From Bacteroidota bacterium (GTDB lineage Bacteria; Bacteroidota; Bacteroidia; Bacteroidales; VadinHA17), in contig JADFDS010000003.1 of assembly GCA_018262715.1 (NCBI GenBank), positions 1 to 64,000 on the forward strand: 64,000 nt of DNA, written 5' to 3'. Under the pieces are notes generated by a model. That model was not told the origin of the DNA and did not search any database. It saw only the letters and a program-made list of their open reading frames with translations. Below, in pieces: positions 44,206 through 53,202 of the stretch (its first letter is position 1; every line of letters starts with the position of its first letter). A program made the position numbers and the translations under genes.

Positions 44206-46848
44206 TTACCGCAAACCGAAACGGTATGTGAATTTTACCAGGAATACATCATAGGGTTTTTTAGAGGTGTAGAGATTGTCAAGATTGTGACTGAGCGAAA
44301 AGGAACCGGTTTCATCACTGTAGTTCCGGGTCTGTGACCAGACAAGGAACAGGGTTGACCCGGGACTGAATTCCCATCTGAGAACCAGGTTCGAAAGAAA
44401 CTGATCATAATTGTTGTCCGGATTGTCAAAACTGTAGTCAGTAATGCCGTCATAGTCTTCGTCAACCAGGTACATGTCATCGTCAGAATCATAGGTCATT
44501 TCATCTTCACTGATAAGGTGATAACGACCGGCGAGTGTCTCTGCCCTCGGATCTGTAACTGCCTTAAACCTGCTGTAATCCATCGCTGCAAGGAACGGCT
44601 GTCCCCAGTACTGCACAGTCAGGTCAGGAGTGATATTATAGTTCAGCCTCACAGACATACTGACAATCTGCTGATCTATACGGCTCAGGATATAGCGTTC
44701 ATCGTCATCGGTGCAGGTTACATACTGTATCTCGTTACGGTTTATGGAATAGGAAGGTTCAACGGAGGCTGTGAATGACTGCCCGGGCTTCACGGTAAAG
44801 TCTATTCCGGCCGAATATCTTTCTGAGACATTTTCTGCTCCGCGGGATGCGTTGGCAAACACAGATGCGGATACCTTTTTTGAGTCGCTTGTACCAAGAT
44901 TGAACCAGCTGTTTACAGAGGAGGGGTAAAGCATTGCCGGTCCCCCTCGGAGGAGGTTGTTGGATAGGGAATTACCTTCGTAATTAACTCCGAAGTTTGT
45001 CCACCACAGGTTTTTGAACTGAACATAGAGGCTCAGGTTCCCGCCAGTGAACAGATGGGTCCCCCCGAAGTCCCATCCGGTCCAGAAGTTGGCGTTGGGC
45101 CTTATCTGTCTGAATATACTGAACGGCTTGTCAAACCTGTAGGCAGACCACAGGCCGCTTATTATTCCATCGGCGCTCTGAAGGTATCCCACATCATTAA
45201 GGTCCAGCCCGGGTGATTTCAGGTATGTGAAAGCCATGAAATTCCAGTGCCCGCCCATTTTACCGGCCTGAACATTGCCTCCGAAGCCGTTGAGTGAAGT
45301 CCTTTCCGGGTCTAACTCTACATAATCTGCATCCGGTCTCTGAAAATAATGTATTGATGAGCGCTGAAGATCCTCTATTGCTGTTTTAGACCCTGTAAGA
45401 TTGCTTCCGGCTGCAGTGGCTGACACGAACCAGTCACGCTCTTCACCGAAATACCGGGTGAAGTCAATTCCGGCCGTATTGGCATTACGGACCAGACCGT
45501 CAATCCCGGTATTGTCAAGGAAACGGTGGGTGTTTGTGAATGCACCGCCGATAATTGTGCGTCCGCCACCAAAGTCTTTCATAACCCTTGATACAAGGTA
45601 GTTGGTGAAAGGCTCAACCGTCTGCTCACTCCTGTGACCCAGTGAATCAATCACTGCCCTGCCCTCTGCTGTCACTGCCTCCACAATTCCAATTGACAGC
45701 CCGTCAGGCGTTTTCCCCGTCAGCTTGGCGGCGCTTATGATTGGCGTGACGCGCGGTACCCTGGCGAATTCATCATCGTCAGTGTCAACACCCAGGTGCG
45801 GGCTTCGTCCTATCCTCCTTGAATAAAATAGATTGTCAAAGCCAAGGTCTCCGTCACCGAGACCTGTTCTGAAGCTGGTAATATTTTTTCCCTCAATGAA
45901 AAACGGCCTCTTCTCTTCAAAGAATGTCTCATAGGCTGTGAGATTCACCTCTGAAGGGTCAGCCTCAACCTGCCCGAAATCGGGATTGAGGGTAAGGTCA
46001 AGGGTCATGTTGTTAGTCAGGCCGAACTTGGCATCAAGCCCGCCGTTGTATTTCCAGTTGGTACCGGTGGCGAACGGGTTGCCATCATCTTTCTCGAATG
46101 TCTCCAGGCTCCCCACGACAAACGGGGTGATGTCAGCCTGTTTTCTGGGCTTAATCCCTGTCAGCCCTGAGAGTGTGCCGAAGTTATGAACCAGGCCGGA
46201 AGCATTCCGGTCGATATGCTGCCATACAGACATCTCCTGGTTGCGGAAGATGCGACGGAAGACCTCCAGCCCCCAGACGCCATCGTCAGAGATCCTGAAC
46301 CTCAGCTGGGTGAGGGGTATCCGCATCTCTGCAGCCCATCCCCATTCATAGACTTTTGCTCCCGTGAACCAGATGGGATCCCAGGTGTCATCTTCCATCC
46401 GGCCGTCCTGTGACCAGATGAAATCATTCTTTACTCCTGCCGCGTTGGTGACAAAGGCAAATCCGGTCTGCAGGTCATGGTAGCTGTCGAAACCAATCCC
46501 TACAAAATCGCCTTCACCATTATCTCTTCTGGAAATGCGCCTGACGATACTGTCAGCACTTGTGTCCCAGGCTTTGAAGGCAACGTAAATGTTGTTGTCA
46601 TCATACAGCAGGATGAATTCGGTCTTCTGCAAAGGAGCAGCTCCGTTGTCGGGCTCATACTGGGTAAAGTCGCCCTGCCATTCACCGGCCTGCCACGCGG
46701 CATCATCGATTGATCCGTCAATTACGGGTGGTGAGGAGGTGAATCGGGCCCGGTAGGTCTTTCCCGGGATGGAGTCCTGGTTCGCCGCAGCGGTCATGGC
46801 AACAGTACACAGAAGTAGCACAGCCGCAATAAATGCAATTCTTTTCAT
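44206..46848 (-). CDS. DUF5916 outer-membrane protein with CBM9-like domain (paralogue 1)
   Basis: 880 residues, signal peptide (MKRIAFIAAVLLLCTVAMTAAA). The same domain order as the neighbour at 41423: CBM9-like PPVIDGSIDDAAWQAGEW and WGWAAEMRIPLTQLRF, then DUF5916 with FGQVEADPSEVNLTAYETFFEEKRPFFIEG. It ends in TYRFGLR. The two proteins align from end to end with few gaps and are a recent or maintained tandem duplication. The middle barrel strands differ most, which suggests divergent ligands. The DUF5916 family is widespread in Bacteroidota and has no assigned function that I know of. Confidence 0.85.
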   Translation of the reverse strand: MKRIAFIAAVLLLCTVAMTAAANQDSIPGKTYRARFTSSPPVIDGSIDDAAWQAGEWQGDFTQYEPDNGAAPLQKTEFILLYDDNNIYVAFKAWDTSADSIVRRISRRDNGEGDFVGIGFDSYHDLQTGFAFVTNAAGVKNDFIWSQDGRMEDDTWDPIWFTGAKVYEWGWAAEMRIPLTQLRFRISDDGVWGLEVFRRIFRNQEMSVWQHIDRNASGLVHNFGTLSGLTGIKPRKQADITPFVVGSLETFEKDDGNPFATGTNWKYNGGLDAKFGLTNNMTLDLTLNPDFGQVEADPSEVNLTAYETFFEEKRPFFIEGKNITSFRTGLGDGDLGFDNLFYSRRIGRSPHLGVDTDDDEFARVPRVTPIISAAKLTGKTPDGLSIGIVEAVTAEGRAVIDSLGHRSEQTVEPFTNYLVSRVMKDFGGGRTIIGGAFTNTHRFLDNTGIDGLVRNANTAGIDFTRYFGEERDWFVSATAAGSNLTGSKTAIEDLQRSSIHYFQRPDADYVELDPERTSLNGFGGNVQAGKMGGHWNFMAFTYLKSPGLDLNDVGYLQSADGIISGLWSAYRFDKPFSIFRQIRPNANFWTGWDFGGTHLFTGGNLSLYVQFKNLWWTNFGVNYEGNSLSNNLLRGGPAMLYPSSVNSWFNLGTSDSKKVSASVFANASRGAENVSERYSAGIDFTVKPGQSFTASVEPSYSINRNEIQYVTCTDDDERYILSRIDQQIVSMSVRLNYNITPDLTVQYWGQPFLAAMDYSRFKAVTDPRAETLAGRYHLISEDEMTYDSDDDMYLVDEDYDGITDYSFDNPDNNYDQFLSNLVLRWEFSPGSTLFLVWSQTRNYSDETGSFSLSHNLDNLYTSKKPYDVFLVKFTYRFGLR

Positions 46849-46926
46849 GGCAGTAAGGGTTAAAAATCAAGATGCAAGTCCGTCATAAAGACTGCCGGAC
46901 AGTGCATAGTGCTGCATGCCATGTGA

Positions 46927-47418
46927 TCAGAATAATTCCCAGGTGTTGCCAGTATGCTCCAGGAACCTGAAAAGCCCCTCACGGGGAATAATCAGTGATG
47001 CGGTGTTTGTGTTCGGGTGGAATGACAGCCGCTCGTGGTTTATGAGCGTCTTATCTATGAAGAGATGGACGTGGCGTGAGCGGTCATTGATAAGTCCGAA
47101 CGGAGAGACCGAACCGGGCGTCAGTCCGAGATACTGCATTAACCTCCTGTCGGAGGCAAACGAGAGCTTCCCCTGGCGAAGCTTCTGCTCAAGCTCCCTG
47201 ATGTTCAGCTTTGAATCATAATAGAGAATCACCAGGTAATGCCTGTCACCCTTATGATTGCGGAAAAAGATGTTCTTGCAGTGGCCGGAGTCGATGCCGG
47301 ACCAGTATTTCATTGCTTCCTCAACCGTCGGCACGGGAGGATGCTCTATATATTCATAGGGTATCTGCAGCGAATCAAGGAGCTGGTAAAGTTCTGCGGG
47401 TCCTCTAAGCTGGCTCAT
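46927..47418 (-). CDS. Prolyl-tRNA editing protein (YbaK/ProX-type deacylase)
   Basis: 163 residues of the free-standing INS-like editing family: LDSLQIPYEYIEHPPVPTVEEAM, the conserved K in GHCKNIFFRNHKGDRHYLVIL, a glycine loop LGLTPGSVSPFGLIND, and IDKTLINHERLSFHPNTNTASLII. It would clear mischarged Ala-tRNA(Pro), or a similar product, in the cytoplasm. Start at 47418 (MSQLRG), overlapping the SiaC-like gene stop by 4 bases. An upstream TTG start is rejected. Confidence 0.9.
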   Translation of the reverse strand: MSQLRGPAELYQLLDSLQIPYEYIEHPPVPTVEEAMKYWSGIDSGHCKNIFFRNHKGDRHYLVILYYDSKLNIRELEQKLRQGKLSFASDRRLMQYLGLTPGSVSPFGLINDRSRHVHLFIDKTLINHERLSFHPNTNTASLIIPREGLFRFLEHTGNTWELF

Positions 47419-47819
47419 CTGGTTTTCGGGCAATACCTGAACTGCAGTTCAGCAAGCAGCGCCAGGTCCTCGCCGGCCTCGCGAAGATCCGTGTCTTCCT
47501 CGTCATAATGCCATTCGATGTCCACGGGAATCCCTTCGTTGCTCATCTCCTTCAGGTGGCCGAAGATGTCAAAGAGAAACTTTGCTGAGGATGAGTTAAA
47601 GTATTCAAGATCAAGCTTAAGGCGGAGCGGGTTGGCGTCAGTGTAATTGTGTCCCCTTTTTATTTCCGCAACGAACTCTTGCATCCATTCAATAACCGGG
47701 TAATAAAGACCCCTGACATCTTCAGGCGCCGACTTCCCGGCGATAATGAACCGGTTTTCTGCAGGAGACAGGATTATCTCCGGCGTCAGGTCTGTTGCTT
47801 TGTGTAAGAAACTTTTCAT
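47415..47819 (-). CDS. SiaC/DUF1987-family regulatory phosphoprotein
   Basis: 134 residues matching the family: LTPEIILSPAENRFIIAGKSAPEDVRGLYYPVIEWMQEFVAE and LKLDLEYFNSSSAKFLFDIFGHLKEM, with the conserved N-S-S-S at the phosphorylation segment. In Pseudomonas, SiaC is a phosphoprotein partner of the diguanylate cyclase SiaD in the Sia pathway. No cyclase is nearby here. Its job in Bacteroidota is unknown. The 4-base overlap with the ProX-like gene suggests cotranscription. Confidence 0.85.
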   Translation of the reverse strand: MKSFLHKATDLTPEIILSPAENRFIIAGKSAPEDVRGLYYPVIEWMQEFVAEIKRGHNYTDANPLRLKLDLEYFNSSSAKFLFDIFGHLKEMSNEGIPVDIEWHYDEEDTDLREAGEDLALLAELQFRYCPKTR

Positions 47820-47881
47820 CTCTCCCCTTTTTTTACAAAAATTGCACTTTTTTTATAAAAGACAAATATTACTGTCACCTG

Positions 47882-48364
47882 TCAGATGATCTCTTCATCA
47901 TCACCATTTGCCTTGTAGCCTTCATCTTCAGGAAGACCCGGAAGCTTTGATGCTGCCACCGCAAGGGTATCACATCGTTCATTTTCAGGGTCATTGTTAT
48001 GACCTTTCACCCACACAAGGGTCACCCTGTGACGCCTGTAAACCTCCAGGAAACGGATCCACAGATCCGGGTTTTTCTTTTTGGCAAACCGTTTCTTTTC
48101 CCAGCTGAAGAGCCAGCCGTTGTTGACCGCATTGACAAGGTATTGTGAATCGGTGTACAACCTTACAACCAGCCCGTCAAGTTTGAGCGCCTCAAGTCCG
48201 GTGATGGCTGCCAGAAGCTCCATCCGGTTGTTGGTGGTGAGCCTGAAACCTCCTGAGAGCTCCTTGCGGAGCGAACCCGAAAGAAGCACCACACCGTAGC
48301 CTCCCGGACCGGGATTGCCGCTGCAGGCACCGTCAGTATAGATAGAAACCACTGACGGACTCAT
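47882..48364 (-). CDS. rnhA: Ribonuclease HI
   Basis: 160 residues. The acidic catalytic set is D11 (SIYTDGACSGNPGPGG), E49 (RMELLAA), D72 (YTDSQYL) and D132 (NERCDTLA), with H122 in VKGHNN. It degrades the RNA strand of RNA/DNA hybrids in the cytoplasm. The C-terminal tail is acidic (EGYKANGDDEEII) and the basic protrusion SWEKKRFAKKKNPDLW is kept. It overlaps the MarC gene start by 4 bases. An RNase HII lies about 3 kb away, so both types are present. Confidence 0.96.
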   Translation of the reverse strand: MSPSVVSIYTDGACSGNPGPGGYGVVLLSGSLRKELSGGFRLTTNNRMELLAAITGLEALKLDGLVVRLYTDSQYLVNAVNNGWLFSWEKKRFAKKKNPDLWIRFLEVYRRHRVTLVWVKGHNNDPENERCDTLAVAASKLPGLPEDEGYKANGDDEEII

Positions 48365-48939
48365 TGCGGAAGGGTGATGCCTGTGTTGTTGATGAACAGC
48401 CTTATGGCGATGGCAATAAGGATAATACCGAAAAATTTCTTCAGTATGTGCAGCCCGGTGGGCCCCAGCAAACGCTCGATCCTCGTCGTGAGCCTGAGGA
48501 CGGTATATATGATCACCATGTTCAGCATCAGGGCAATAAGGATGTTTATAGTTGCATACTCAGCCCTGAGAGAAAGGATGGTGGTAATGGATCCGGCACC
48601 GGCAATTAGCGGAAAGGCTATCGGCACAATGGTTCCGCCCCCGGGCGAATCATGCTTGAAGAACTCTGCACCGAGCACCATTTCCATCCCGATCAGGAAA
48701 ATGATGAATGCACCTGCTATTGCGAACGAACCTACGTCAATACCGAATATGCTGAGAAGTTTCTCCCCGAAGATAAGGAATGCAAGGAAAATGGAAAGCG
48801 AGACCAGGGTTGCCTTCCAGGGGTGGATGTTGCCGGTCTTAGATTTGATATCCAGGATGATAGGGATCGATCCCGGCATGTCAATGATTGCGAACAACAC
48901 CATGAAGCAGGCTAATATGTCAAGGAGATTAAACTGCAT
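48361..48939 (-). CDS. MarC-family integral membrane protein
   Basis: 192 residues, six predicted membrane helices. The family signature is seen in the first helix pair (LACFMVLFAIIDMPGSIPIILDI) and later LIGMEMVLGAEFFKHD and FPLIAGAGSITTILSL. The MarC/UPF0056 family's transport function has not been established. Its 4-base overlap with rnhA suggests a shared transcript. It has a Bacteroidota-typical insertion of charged residues between helices 2 and 3. Confidence 0.88.
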   Translation of the reverse strand: MQFNLLDILACFMVLFAIIDMPGSIPIILDIKSKTGNIHPWKATLVSLSIFLAFLIFGEKLLSIFGIDVGSFAIAGAFIIFLIGMEMVLGAEFFKHDSPGGGTIVPIAFPLIAGAGSITTILSLRAEYATINILIALMLNMVIIYTVLRLTTRIERLLGPTGLHILKKFFGIILIAIAIRLFINNTGITLPQ

Positions 48940-48990
48940 TGGGGAAATTTTTGCAAAGGTACTCTTTTTAAGGCATTAGGCAAGATAGGG

Positions 48991-49030
48991 GCGAGCGTGA
49001 ATAAAATGCCCGGGGGGCATTTTTAGCGAG
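48991..49030 (+). repeat. Dispersed intergenic repeat, copy 2
   Basis: AATAAAATGCCC, a three-base loop (GGG) and GGGCATTTTTAGCG, preceded by GCGAGCG. It is the same element as at 1211-1250, in the opposite orientation. It lies between the MarC and S46 genes. Confidence 0.6.
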
Positions 49031-49102
49031 CAGCCAGATTGCAGGGGAGGGCAGTAGTGCTGGCAAAGGATCAAGGCCTGTGGTTACAGTTCATTAAGAA
49101 TG

Positions 49103-49130
49103 AAAAAGGGATCCAATTCTGGAATCCCTT
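49103..49130 (-). terminator. Rho-independent terminator after the S46 peptidase
   Basis: On the minus strand: GGGAT, then CCA with TGG, then ATCCC, forming a stem with a bulge, followed by CTTTTTC. It lies 35 bases beyond the stop of the peptidase. Confidence 0.75.
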
Positions 49131-49164
49131 TTTTCACTAATGCCTATTGCTTTTTGCCTGCAGG

Positions 49165-51309
49165 TTACTGCCTGATATCCATCTCATTGAGCAGATACCC
49201 TGCCCCTGAATAGATGTCAATCACCCAGAGAACGTAGCGTATGTCTACGTTGATACATCTCTGGAGGTCAGGTTCGAATGCTATGTTTCCGGTCATGGCT
49301 TCCCAGTTGCCGTCAAAGGCAAGACCGATCAGTTCGCCGTTGCCATTAATGACCGGACTGCCTGAGTTGCCACCGGTGATGTCATTGTTGGTGATGAAAC
49401 ATACAGGCATGTAGCCATCAGGTGAACCGTAACGGCCATACTCCCTTTTGTTGTTGAGATCAATGAGCCGCTGCGGCAGATCAAACTCATAATCACCCTT
49501 CTTGTATTTCTGCACAACGCCGTCGAGGGTCGTATACCAGTTGTAATGAACTGCATCATACGGGTAGTAGTCGAGTACCTTACCGTAGGTGAGCCTCATG
49601 GTGGAGTTGGCATCAGGGTACTGTGTCTTGTCAGGCTGGTATTCCATTACTCCGGCCATGTAGAGACGCTGCCCCTTTGAGAGGTCAGCACTGAATCCCT
49701 GGAGATCCTTCATTAATGTCGAGTTCATCTCGTTGATTGATTTGGCAACAATAAATGCAGGATCCTTCTGAAGGACCTTCAGGCTGGGAGCCTCGAGAAA
49801 TGCCGCCAGTTTCTCCTGTGAGACAAAGATTGACTTCGCAAAGATATTATCAACGAAGGCGTCGATGTTTCCCTTGAATTTCGTGTCAATCAGCTTGTAG
49901 AACGATGGCCAGTACTTCGGATCAATGTCAGTCCTGTAGAGCTTCAGCATCGCCTTTGTGGTTTTCTGGTCGGTAGGATAGTTATAATCACCGTAGAAAT
50001 TCTCAACAGATCTCTTAAGCCTTCCTGTCATGCCGTTGATTCTCTCAGCATCCTTTTTTACAAGGGCCTCCTCGAGCATGGTCATCTGGCCGGCGAAGCC
50101 CAACAGTTCTGTCGACAATGCTTCTCTCATATACTGGGAAACGTTGTACTTTTCGGCCCTTCCCTTAACGGCGTTTTCGATCAGGGAAAGTGCATTGCCG
50201 TATTTTGCCTTGCGGGCCGGATCAGCGTTTACCCACTTCATGTATTCAGCTTCGAAAGCCGCTTTCTTTTCTGCGGTGCGCAGACGGGTGAGACCGGCGT
50301 TCTGGCCGATTGAGAACTTCCAGTAATTGGATGAACCGGCGTATTTGGATGCATACTGGATATTTACCTTCGGGTCTGCCATCATATCCTTCATCCATAT
50401 CTCCTGGCGTGCACCACGGATCTTTACCCTGTTGGCGTTGGTGATCTTCATTGCCTCGTCAACCTCGTACGATGTCATGTACCTGGTGGTGGTGCCGGGG
50501 TAGCCCATTACCATTGCAAAATCGTTCTTCTGCAGGTTCTTGATTGAGACAGGCAGGTAATGCTTCGGTTTGAGCGGAACATTGTCCTTCGAGTACTGAG
50601 CCGGTTTCCCGTCAGGACCCATATATACCCTGAAAACGCTGAAGTCGCAGGTATGGCGCGGCCACATCCAGTTATCAGAGTCATGGCCGTATTTCCCGAT
50701 TGAGTTAGGGGGTGTTCCCACAAGCCTGACATCGGAGAAAACCTCATAGATAAGCAGGAAATACTGGTTTCCGCTGTAGAATGATGATACGCGGGCGTTG
50801 TAGTGGGTTCCCTTCGTAGCCTCTGAGGTGATGGCGGCGCTCTCAGCCTGGATGGCTTCGCGGCGTGCCGCTTCGGTCATGTCTGGATTGACCTTGCCAA
50901 GTACCCTTGAGGTAACATCTTCAATGCGCACCAGGAAGGTGACTGACAGGCCGGGATTGGGAAGTTCCTCTTCCTTTGACATGGCCCAGAAACCGTTATT
51001 GAGATAGTCATGCTCAACTGTGCTGTGGTTCTGGATCTGGCCATAACCGCAGTGGTGGTTGGTAAGAAGCAGGCCGTGAGGAGAGACGATCTCAGCGGTA
51101 CAGCCGCCTCCGAAGATGACGATGGCGTCTTTAACGCTTGCCTGGTTGATGCTGTACAGGTCTTCCGCTGTCAGCTTGAGCCCCATCTCGGTCATAGTGC
51201 CGATATTGAGCTTCTCGATGAGCGGCAGCAGCCACATGCCCTCATCAGCCCTGGCCTGCGAGGCTGAGAAGGTTACAAGGATAACAATAATTGCCAGTAG
51301 TTTTCTCAT
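49165..51309 (-). CDS. S46-family dipeptidyl-peptidase, DPP7-like
   Basis: 714 residues with a signal peptide (LLAIIVILVTFSASQARA). The catalytic triad: H85/H86 (TNHHCGYG), D222 (WPRHTCDFS) and S649 (GNSGSP). The residue 18 after the serine is G667, as in DPP7-type enzymes with a hydrophobic P1 preference, and not Arg, as in the Asp/Glu-specific DPP11. It would remove dipeptides from peptides in the periplasm or at the surface, feeding the dipeptides to uptake systems. It reads in the same direction as the RNase HII gene. Other possibility: a related S46 member with altered specificity. Confidence 0.93.
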   Translation of the reverse strand: MRKLLAIIVILVTFSASQARADEGMWLLPLIEKLNIGTMTEMGLKLTAEDLYSINQASVKDAIVIFGGGCTAEIVSPHGLLLTNHHCGYGQIQNHSTVEHDYLNNGFWAMSKEEELPNPGLSVTFLVRIEDVTSRVLGKVNPDMTEAARREAIQAESAAITSEATKGTHYNARVSSFYSGNQYFLLIYEVFSDVRLVGTPPNSIGKYGHDSDNWMWPRHTCDFSVFRVYMGPDGKPAQYSKDNVPLKPKHYLPVSIKNLQKNDFAMVMGYPGTTTRYMTSYEVDEAMKITNANRVKIRGARQEIWMKDMMADPKVNIQYASKYAGSSNYWKFSIGQNAGLTRLRTAEKKAAFEAEYMKWVNADPARKAKYGNALSLIENAVKGRAEKYNVSQYMREALSTELLGFAGQMTMLEEALVKKDAERINGMTGRLKRSVENFYGDYNYPTDQKTTKAMLKLYRTDIDPKYWPSFYKLIDTKFKGNIDAFVDNIFAKSIFVSQEKLAAFLEAPSLKVLQKDPAFIVAKSINEMNSTLMKDLQGFSADLSKGQRLYMAGVMEYQPDKTQYPDANSTMRLTYGKVLDYYPYDAVHYNWYTTLDGVVQKYKKGDYEFDLPQRLIDLNNKREYGRYGSPDGYMPVCFITNNDITGGNSGSPVINGNGELIGLAFDGNWEAMTGNIAFEPDLQRCINVDIRYVLWVIDIYSGAGYLLNEMDIRQ

Positions 51310-51385
51310 GATTTATGGTGTTGTTGATTTAAGTTTGGAACCAAAGATATCAAAATACATTCTCAGGAATAATGATTTTAACATT

Positions 51386-51988
51386 TTATAAGAAAGGGAG
51401 TTCCCGCTGCAGGTCAATCAGGTTGAATGATAGCCGGTGGAACGGGCTGGGGCCGAATTCAGCAATGGCTCTGCGATGCTCCGGGGTAGGATATCCCTTG
51501 TTCTGCCGCCACCCGTAGCAGGGGCAGAGGGCGTCAAGCTCCTCCATGCGATGGTCACGCTCCGTCTTTGCCAGCACTGATGCAGCCGCGATGGACAGGT
51601 ATGTGGCGTCACCCTTTATTATTGTCTGATGGGGGATATCTCCATAGGTGTAGAACCTGTTGCCGTCTATCAGGAGCAGGAGCGGGCGGGGTTCAAGCCC
51701 GTCTATTGCCCTGTGCATGGCGGTGATAGAGGCGCGCAGTATGTTCATCTCATCTATCTCGGTGTTTGAGCACGAGGCGACGCACCAGGTGGTGGCAGAT
51801 GATATGATTTCCGTGCGGAGCCGCTCGCGCTGGCGGGCGGTCAGTTTCTTGGAGTCATTGAGCTCTTTGTTACGGTATCTCTTCGGGAGGATGACTGCTG
51901 CAGCGTACACGGGGCCTGCCAGGCATCCGCGCCCTGCCTCGTCGCAACCGGCTTCACGGATGCCGTCCCTGAAGAATGGTTTAAGCAT
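51386..51988 (-). CDS. rnhB: Ribonuclease HII
   Basis: 200 residues. The catalytic acids are D16 and E17 in GCDEAGRGCLAG, D at LLIDGNR and D in KTERDHRM. The family motifs LNDSKKLTARQRERL and SVLAKTERDHRMEEL are complete. It initiates removal of RNA primers and ribonucleotides. ATG at 51988 overlaps the glycosyltransferase stop by one base (TGATG), so the two are coupled. The longer frame with 13 extra residues is not needed. Confidence 0.95.
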   Translation of the reverse strand: MLKPFFRDGIREAGCDEAGRGCLAGPVYAAAVILPKRYRNKELNDSKKLTARQRERLRTEIISSATTWCVASCSNTEIDEMNILRASITAMHRAIDGLEPRPLLLLIDGNRFYTYGDIPHQTIIKGDATYLSIAAASVLAKTERDHRMEELDALCPCYGWRQNKGYPTPEHRRAIAEFGPSPFHRLSFNLIDLQRELPFL

Positions 51989-53121
51989 CAGGCGGCTCCC
52001 CCGGTAGCTTTGATGACTGATTTCCACATTTCTTCCGCAGCCTGTTCCCAGGTGTACCTGAGTGAGTTGGCATATCCCTCGTCAGCGAGACGGCGGCGCA
52101 GCGCGCCGTCGGTGACGAGGCGTGCCATAGCCCCGGCTATGGCACCTGCGTCAGCGGGGCTGACGCAGAGTGCCGCGCCGCCGCTCACCTCGGGGAGTGA
52201 TGAGCTGTCTGACAGAATGCACGGCACACCGCATCGCTGCGCCTCCACTACGGGTATGCCAAACCCCTCGAACCACGGCACGAAGGTCAGCGCCTCCGCA
52301 GCACCGTAGAGCCGGCGCAACACATCACGCGTTACAGAACCGGTAAAGACAATATCCTTGCCATACGGGGAGGCCTCCAGGTGCCTGTCCATCTCACGCG
52401 TCAGGTAAAGCCTCCGCCCGGCAAGCAACAGAACTTGTTCTCCTCCTCCGCTCTGCCTGAAAATTTCAAATGCCCTGATCACCGCTTCAACATTCTTCCT
52501 CGGAGAAAAATTGCTTACGAACAGAAAATATGGCTTACCACCGGTGTAATGCCTCCGCGTCTCCTCCGCCTCGCCAGGCTGCGGCGGAGAAAAAATCCCG
52601 GCAACACCGTTCGGCACGACATCTATCTTGTCCGGGCTGATCCCGTATGTCGCAGCAATGTCGCCTGCCGAGAAATGTGATACAGTTGCAACACGTGCTC
52701 CCTTCCCCGCGAAGAGCGGGAAAAGCCTGCGGTAATACCTGCACTCAGCGCCAGGTATGTCTCCGGGCCGGTGCTCATGGTTGAGGTCATGGATCACTGG
52801 AATACATGGCACATCCGTTCTCAGCGGAATCATCCCGTCAGGTGCGATGAAAACATCAGCCCCGGTCCGCCTCAGCACCGGTGGCAACAGATACTCATGC
52901 CATGCATGCCAGAGCAGCGGATGCACTGTCCGTAACGGTAAGGTCACATATTCAACATTGTCACCCCTGACCGGAAGCGGCTCCGGCCTCCTGTCGCCGA
53001 TCAGGACAAACCGGTGCTCAGGGTGGTTACGGACCATCCCGCTGACAACCTCAAGGGTGAACCACCCGATACCGTCACGGGGCACTGCCCTGAGCGTACG
53101 CGCATTGATTGCAATGATCAT
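51988..53121 (-). CDS. Glycosyltransferase family 4 (GT-B)
   Basis: 377 residues. An N-terminal Rossmann half (NARTLRAVPRDGIGWFTLEVVSGMVRNH) and a C-terminal half with the nucleotide-sugar signature (FEGFGIPVVEAQRCGVPCILSDSSSLPEVSGGAALCVSP). The E..G..EA pattern of retaining GT-B enzymes is present. It likely transfers a sugar to a surface polysaccharide or glycolipid. It runs into rnhB and lies next to a divergent flippase gene, which suggests surface-glycan biosynthesis. Substrate unknown. Confidence 0.9.
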   Translation of the reverse strand: MIIAINARTLRAVPRDGIGWFTLEVVSGMVRNHPEHRFVLIGDRRPEPLPVRGDNVEYVTLPLRTVHPLLWHAWHEYLLPPVLRRTGADVFIAPDGMIPLRTDVPCIPVIHDLNHEHRPGDIPGAECRYYRRLFPLFAGKGARVATVSHFSAGDIAATYGISPDKIDVVPNGVAGIFSPPQPGEAEETRRHYTGGKPYFLFVSNFSPRKNVEAVIRAFEIFRQSGGGEQVLLLAGRRLYLTREMDRHLEASPYGKDIVFTGSVTRDVLRRLYGAAEALTFVPWFEGFGIPVVEAQRCGVPCILSDSSSLPEVSGGAALCVSPADAGAIAGAMARLVTDGALRRRLADEGYANSLRYTWEQAAEEMWKSVIKATGGAA

Positions 53122-53202
53122 TTTCCGCTGCTGCTACTGAAATACAAATGTGGCAATTAATTTATAAATTGGCATTGATTCTTTTATCCACGGCAGACTG
53201 AT

